Part shown: piece by piece, positions 61,941-64,000 of the stretch
Numbering within the stretch: the stretch's first letter is position 1
Layout: every line of letters begins with the position of its first letter
Assembly: GCF_017254845.1 (NCBI RefSeq)
Contig: NZ_JAFKCU010000001.1
Coordinates: 703,048 to 767,047 of the forward strand
DNA length: 64,000 nt
Direction of reading: 5' to 3'
From: Algoriphagus pacificus
GTDB taxonomy: Bacteria > Bacteroidota > Bacteroidia > Cytophagales > Cyclobacteriaceae
Notes under the pieces: generated by a model
Database searches by the model: none
Told to the model about the DNA's origin: nothing
What the model saw: only the letters and a program-made list of their open reading frames with translations
Position numbers and translations under genes: made by a program

Positions 61941-62873
61941 ATGACCATCCAACAATTAGAATATTTGATCGCTGTGGATAAGCATAGACATTTTGGAAAT
62001 GCTGCCGAAAGTTGCTTTGTCACTCAACCCACTTTAAGTGCTCAGTTGAGTAAACTGGAGCGGGATCTTGGGGTCATCTTATTTGATAGAAGCAAAATGC
62101 CCGTCATTCCTACAGAGATTGGTGTTCAGATTATTGCCCAGGCAAAGAAAGTCGTTTCAGAAAGTAAAGGAATATTAGAGTTGGTGGCACATCTCAAAGG
62201 TGACATTTCGGGAGTGATCAAACTCGGCATTATTCCCACTTTGGCACCTTACTTATTGCATCTTTTTATCCGGAGTTTTTTGGAGAAATATCCAAAGGTT
62301 AAAATGGAAGTGCAGGAGATGGTGACCGAGGAAATCGTCAAAAAGCTAAAAAATGACGAGTTGGATCTTGGGGTCATTGTCACACCTGTGGAAGAAAATG
62401 GGATCGTGGAAAAGCCCATGTTTTATGAAAAATTCTATGCTTACCTGTCCAAAGATCACCCGCTCTTATTGGAAAAAGAATTCAAACCAGAAATGGTCAA
62501 AAAGGAAGACCTTTGGATCCTTCAGCAAGGCCATTGTTTCCGAGACCAAGTGATTAACCTCTGTGATCAAAACCTGAGTGGACCGAGTAATTTTCATTAT
62601 GAAAGCGGATCCCTGGAAGGCTTAAAAAATATGGTCAATCGCTACAAAGGAGTAACCCTACTTCCCGAACTAGCCACATTTGATCTTTCGGATGAGGAAA
62701 AAAGCAGGCTAAGACCTTTTGCAGGAGTCGCTCCTACCCGTGAAGTAAGCATTATTTTGAACAGGAGCTATTTAAAACAAAAATTGGTGGAGCTTCTATA
62801 CAATGAAATCACCGAAGCTATTCCTAAAGAGATGACTTCCAAAGCTCATGGAAAAATCGTCAGGTTTAAATAA
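61941..62873 (+). CDS. oxyR: hydrogen-peroxide-sensing transcriptional regulator OxyR
   Basis: A 310-residue LysR-type regulator. The N-terminal HTH (TIQQLEYLIAVDKHRHFGNA, TQPTLSAQLSKLERDLG) is intact. In the effector domain Cys199 and Cys208 (QQGHCFRDQVINLCDQ) fall at exactly the residue numbers of the E. coli OxyR disulfide pair, so peroxide sensing by disulfide formation is expected. It activates peroxide defence genes. Divergent from the Gfo/Idh oxidoreductase gene across a 175-base gap; its stop abuts the convergent NlpE-like gene. Confidence 0.95.
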   Translation: MTIQQLEYLIAVDKHRHFGNAAESCFVTQPTLSAQLSKLERDLGVILFDRSKMPVIPTEIGVQIIAQAKKVVSESKGILELVAHLKGDISGVIKLGIIPTLAPYLLHLFIRSFLEKYPKVKMEVQEMVTEEIVKKLKNDELDLGVIVTPVEENGIVEKPMFYEKFYAYLSKDHPLLLEKEFKPEMVKKEDLWILQQGHCFRDQVINLCDQNLSGPSNFHYESGSLEGLKNMVNRYKGVTLLPELATFDLSDEEKSRLRPFAGVAPTREVSIILNRSYLKQKLVELLYNEITEAIPKEMTSKAHGKIVRFK

Positions 62874-63347
62874 TCAGGGCTTTTTGGTCAGAATGTAATG
62901 GTCGGCAAGCTCTCCTGTTATCATTTCGCCGTTTTTATCCAATTGCCAAACTCTATTTTCTCCGACCTTAAATTGCTTTGGAGCAAACTTTACTCCCTCT
63001 AAAATCACTTTTGATCCGGTTTCATCCCATCGGAAATTACCGTTGAAGGTTTCTTCCAAGGCATCATTTCTACCCAAGTAATTGGTGATTATGGTGAAAG
63101 TACGGTCAATATTAAGCGTGAGAGTTGTTTCAATTCCCTCACAATCTGCACAGGGGACTATTCCAGAATAGGTGCCGTTCCAATCCAAAGACATCATTGA
63201 ATTGTCGCCCATAGGAATGGCGCTCTTATTTTCAGATACAGTTTGTTCTATTTTTTCAGATTCCTGACTTACTGTTTCCTCTTTTTGTTGAGTACAAGCA
63301 AGAGTCAGAATTAAGAGAGGAAGTAAAAATAGATTTTGAGACTTCAT
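62874..63347 (-). CDS. NlpE-like (copper/envelope stress) lipoprotein
   Basis: A 157-residue lipoprotein (LILTLAC, Cys18) starting at the ATG at 63347. The N-terminal NlpE signature is WNGTYSGIVPCADCEGIETT (residues 56-75) with CxxC at 66-69, followed by a lipocalin-like beta region. It lacks the C-terminal OB domain of E. coli NlpE, so it is the short form. In E. coli NlpE signals envelope stress through Cpx; a Cpx system is not seen here, so a simple copper or redox lipoprotein role is also possible. Confidence 0.9.
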   Translation of the reverse strand: MKSQNLFLLPLLILTLACTQQKEETVSQESEKIEQTVSENKSAIPMGDNSMMSLDWNGTYSGIVPCADCEGIETTLTLNIDRTFTIITNYLGRNDALEETFNGNFRWDETGSKVILEGVKFAPKQFKVGENRVWQLDKNGEMITGELADHYILTKKP

Positions 63348-63413
63348 TATAATCAGGTTTTCCACAAAGTTAGGCTTAGCACTAACACAGCAAAAATTAA
63401 GCGAAGCAAATAA

Positions 63414-63443
63414 AAAAGGAGAGCCAAATCAGGCTCTCCTTTT
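63414..63443 (-). terminator. terminator of the gene at 63462-64000
   Basis: Perfect 12-base stem (AAAAGGAGAGCC / GGCTCTCCTTTT) with a 6-base loop, then a T-run on the minus strand. 18 bases past the stop. Confidence 0.92.
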
Positions 63444-63461
63444 AAAATAGGATTGGGAACT

Positions 63462-64000
63462 TTATAAGGAAGTAGGTTTTCCGGAAGACCCATATCCTAC
63501 AATGACCACATTTGTGATTTCATTTTTTTTCAAAAATTCGCTTTGATTAGCGTCTAATTTTGATAGCCAATTTTCACCAATCATCGAATAATACTCACTT
63601 CTCTTTTTGTAAAGTTTAGAAGAATAAGGGTTTTCTTCAATTGCTTTATTTAGGGCTTTTAAAGGATCAACAACTTCTTCCTTCTTGTATTTTGTCATAG
63701 GGTTGCTGATAAATTCAGTTCCTTTTTGCAAAATAAATTCAAAAGTCATCAAGTAATCTTCACCTGTTTTTTTGCCATCTAGGTAAGAGGGATCCCAGGA
63801 TTCTTTAACCTTTTCATAGGTTCGTAATACTTCTTCCGCTAGTAGAGTTTCTCCAGAATAGACCTTTGGATCTCCTACAGGATATCCAGCATCGTCTATG
63901 GCTACAGAAAGAGTTACTATTCCCGTTTGATCATTCTGTCTCGCCTCAGTTGAATATTTGAGGTTTTTGGAAAATAATTTGTTCATCTCGCTTGGGCCTG
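63462..64000 (-). CDS. TonB-C-terminal-like protein, 5'-truncated by the window edge
   Basis: The frame is open to the right edge of the window with no stop, so the N-terminus is missing. The ATG at 63986 lies in an open frame and is not assumed to be the start. Seen: a TonB C-terminal-like segment (KLFSKNLKYSTEARQNDQTG, IVTLSVAIDDAGYPV), a TPR-like helical part (DPLKALNKAIEENPYSSKLY), and a C-terminal ITNVVIVGYGSSGKP. TonB-like domains of this type occur in Bacteroidota energy transducers and BlaR/M56-type sensors. Which of these applies is not visible. Confidence 0.8.
   Translation of the reverse strand, partial: GPSEMNKLFSKNLKYSTEARQNDQTGIVTLSVAIDDAGYPVGDPKVYSGETLLAEEVLRTYEKVKESWDPSYLDGKKTGEDYLMTFEFILQKGTEFISNPMTKYKKEEVVDPLKALNKAIEENPYSSKLYKKRSEYYSMIGENWLSKLDANQSEFLKKNEITNVVIVGYGSSGKPTSL

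Overview
The window is a 64-kb chromosomal segment of a Bacteroidota bacterium, most likely of the Cytophagales (Cyclobacteriaceae, Algoriphagus-like). This placement is inferred, not proven. It rests on many short lipobox signals (…SC, …AC), promoters of the TTG-N19-TAnnTTTG type, DUF4382 lipoproteins, PQQ-type sugar dehydrogenases fused to cytochrome c, and a SecA with a long insert and no C-terminal zinc motif. Ribosome binding sites are weak and starts are often ambiguous, so several starts were moved to an internal ATG. No prophage, insertion sequence, CRISPR array or rRNA operon was seen. Nearly all genes are chromosomal core or housekeeping.

The most important part is 26.6-31.6 kb. The only long gene-free stretch (26574-27021) holds at least nine near-consensus DnaA boxes in both orientations and a 50-base stretch with only 5 G or C. 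About 4.5 kb to the right, between mnmG (gidA) and ybeY, lie two perfect 16-base parS sites in inverted orientation. Together these look like the chromosomal replication origin and its ParB-loading centromere, although dnaA, parA and parB are not in the window.

Layout. 1-9.9 kb: end of dxs and an alpha/beta hydrolase; a minus-strand set of a DUF4382 lipoprotein, ribD and free methionine-R-sulfoxide reductase; a second DUF4382 lipoprotein; dGTPase; a large AsmA-family protein. 10-18.4 kb: secreted or periplasmic enzymes, namely two lipoproteins combining a PQQ-type sugar dehydrogenase with cytochrome c in opposite domain order, a class C serine hydrolase and a membrane-anchored alpha/beta hydrolase. 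18.5-26.6 kb: a fatty-acid beta-oxidation operon (MarR regulator, HAD/enoyl-CoA hydratase fusion, thiolase, acyl-CoA dehydrogenase) and an acyl-CoA ligase, with twin palindromic operators before the regulator. 26.6-33.9 kb: origin region and a run of minus-strand genes (Ig-like lipoprotein, methyltransferase, mnmG, ybeY, RsbW-like kinase, exonuclease III, small proteins).

34-44.4 kb: mainly plus strand: ComF, DinB/YfiT-like protein, SDR, thioesterase, mutS, a PAS-LuxR regulator, tRNA-Gly(GCC), tRNA-Leu(UAA), an MscS channel, a MazG-like pyrophosphohydrolase and dapF. 44.5-53 kb: secA, a lipoprotein, an M20 amidohydrolase, S1/P1 nuclease and a TPR histidine kinase with its NarL-type response regulator. 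53-64 kb: dsbD, an M20 dipeptidase, a quinone oxidoreductase, an ohr and OhrR-like pair whose regulator has no cysteine, a double-thioredoxin lipoprotein, a Tat-exported Gfo/Idh oxidoreductase, oxyR, an NlpE-like lipoprotein and the end of a TonB-like gene cut by the window edge. This last region is rich in thiol and peroxide functions (dsbD, ohr, thioredoxin, oxyR).
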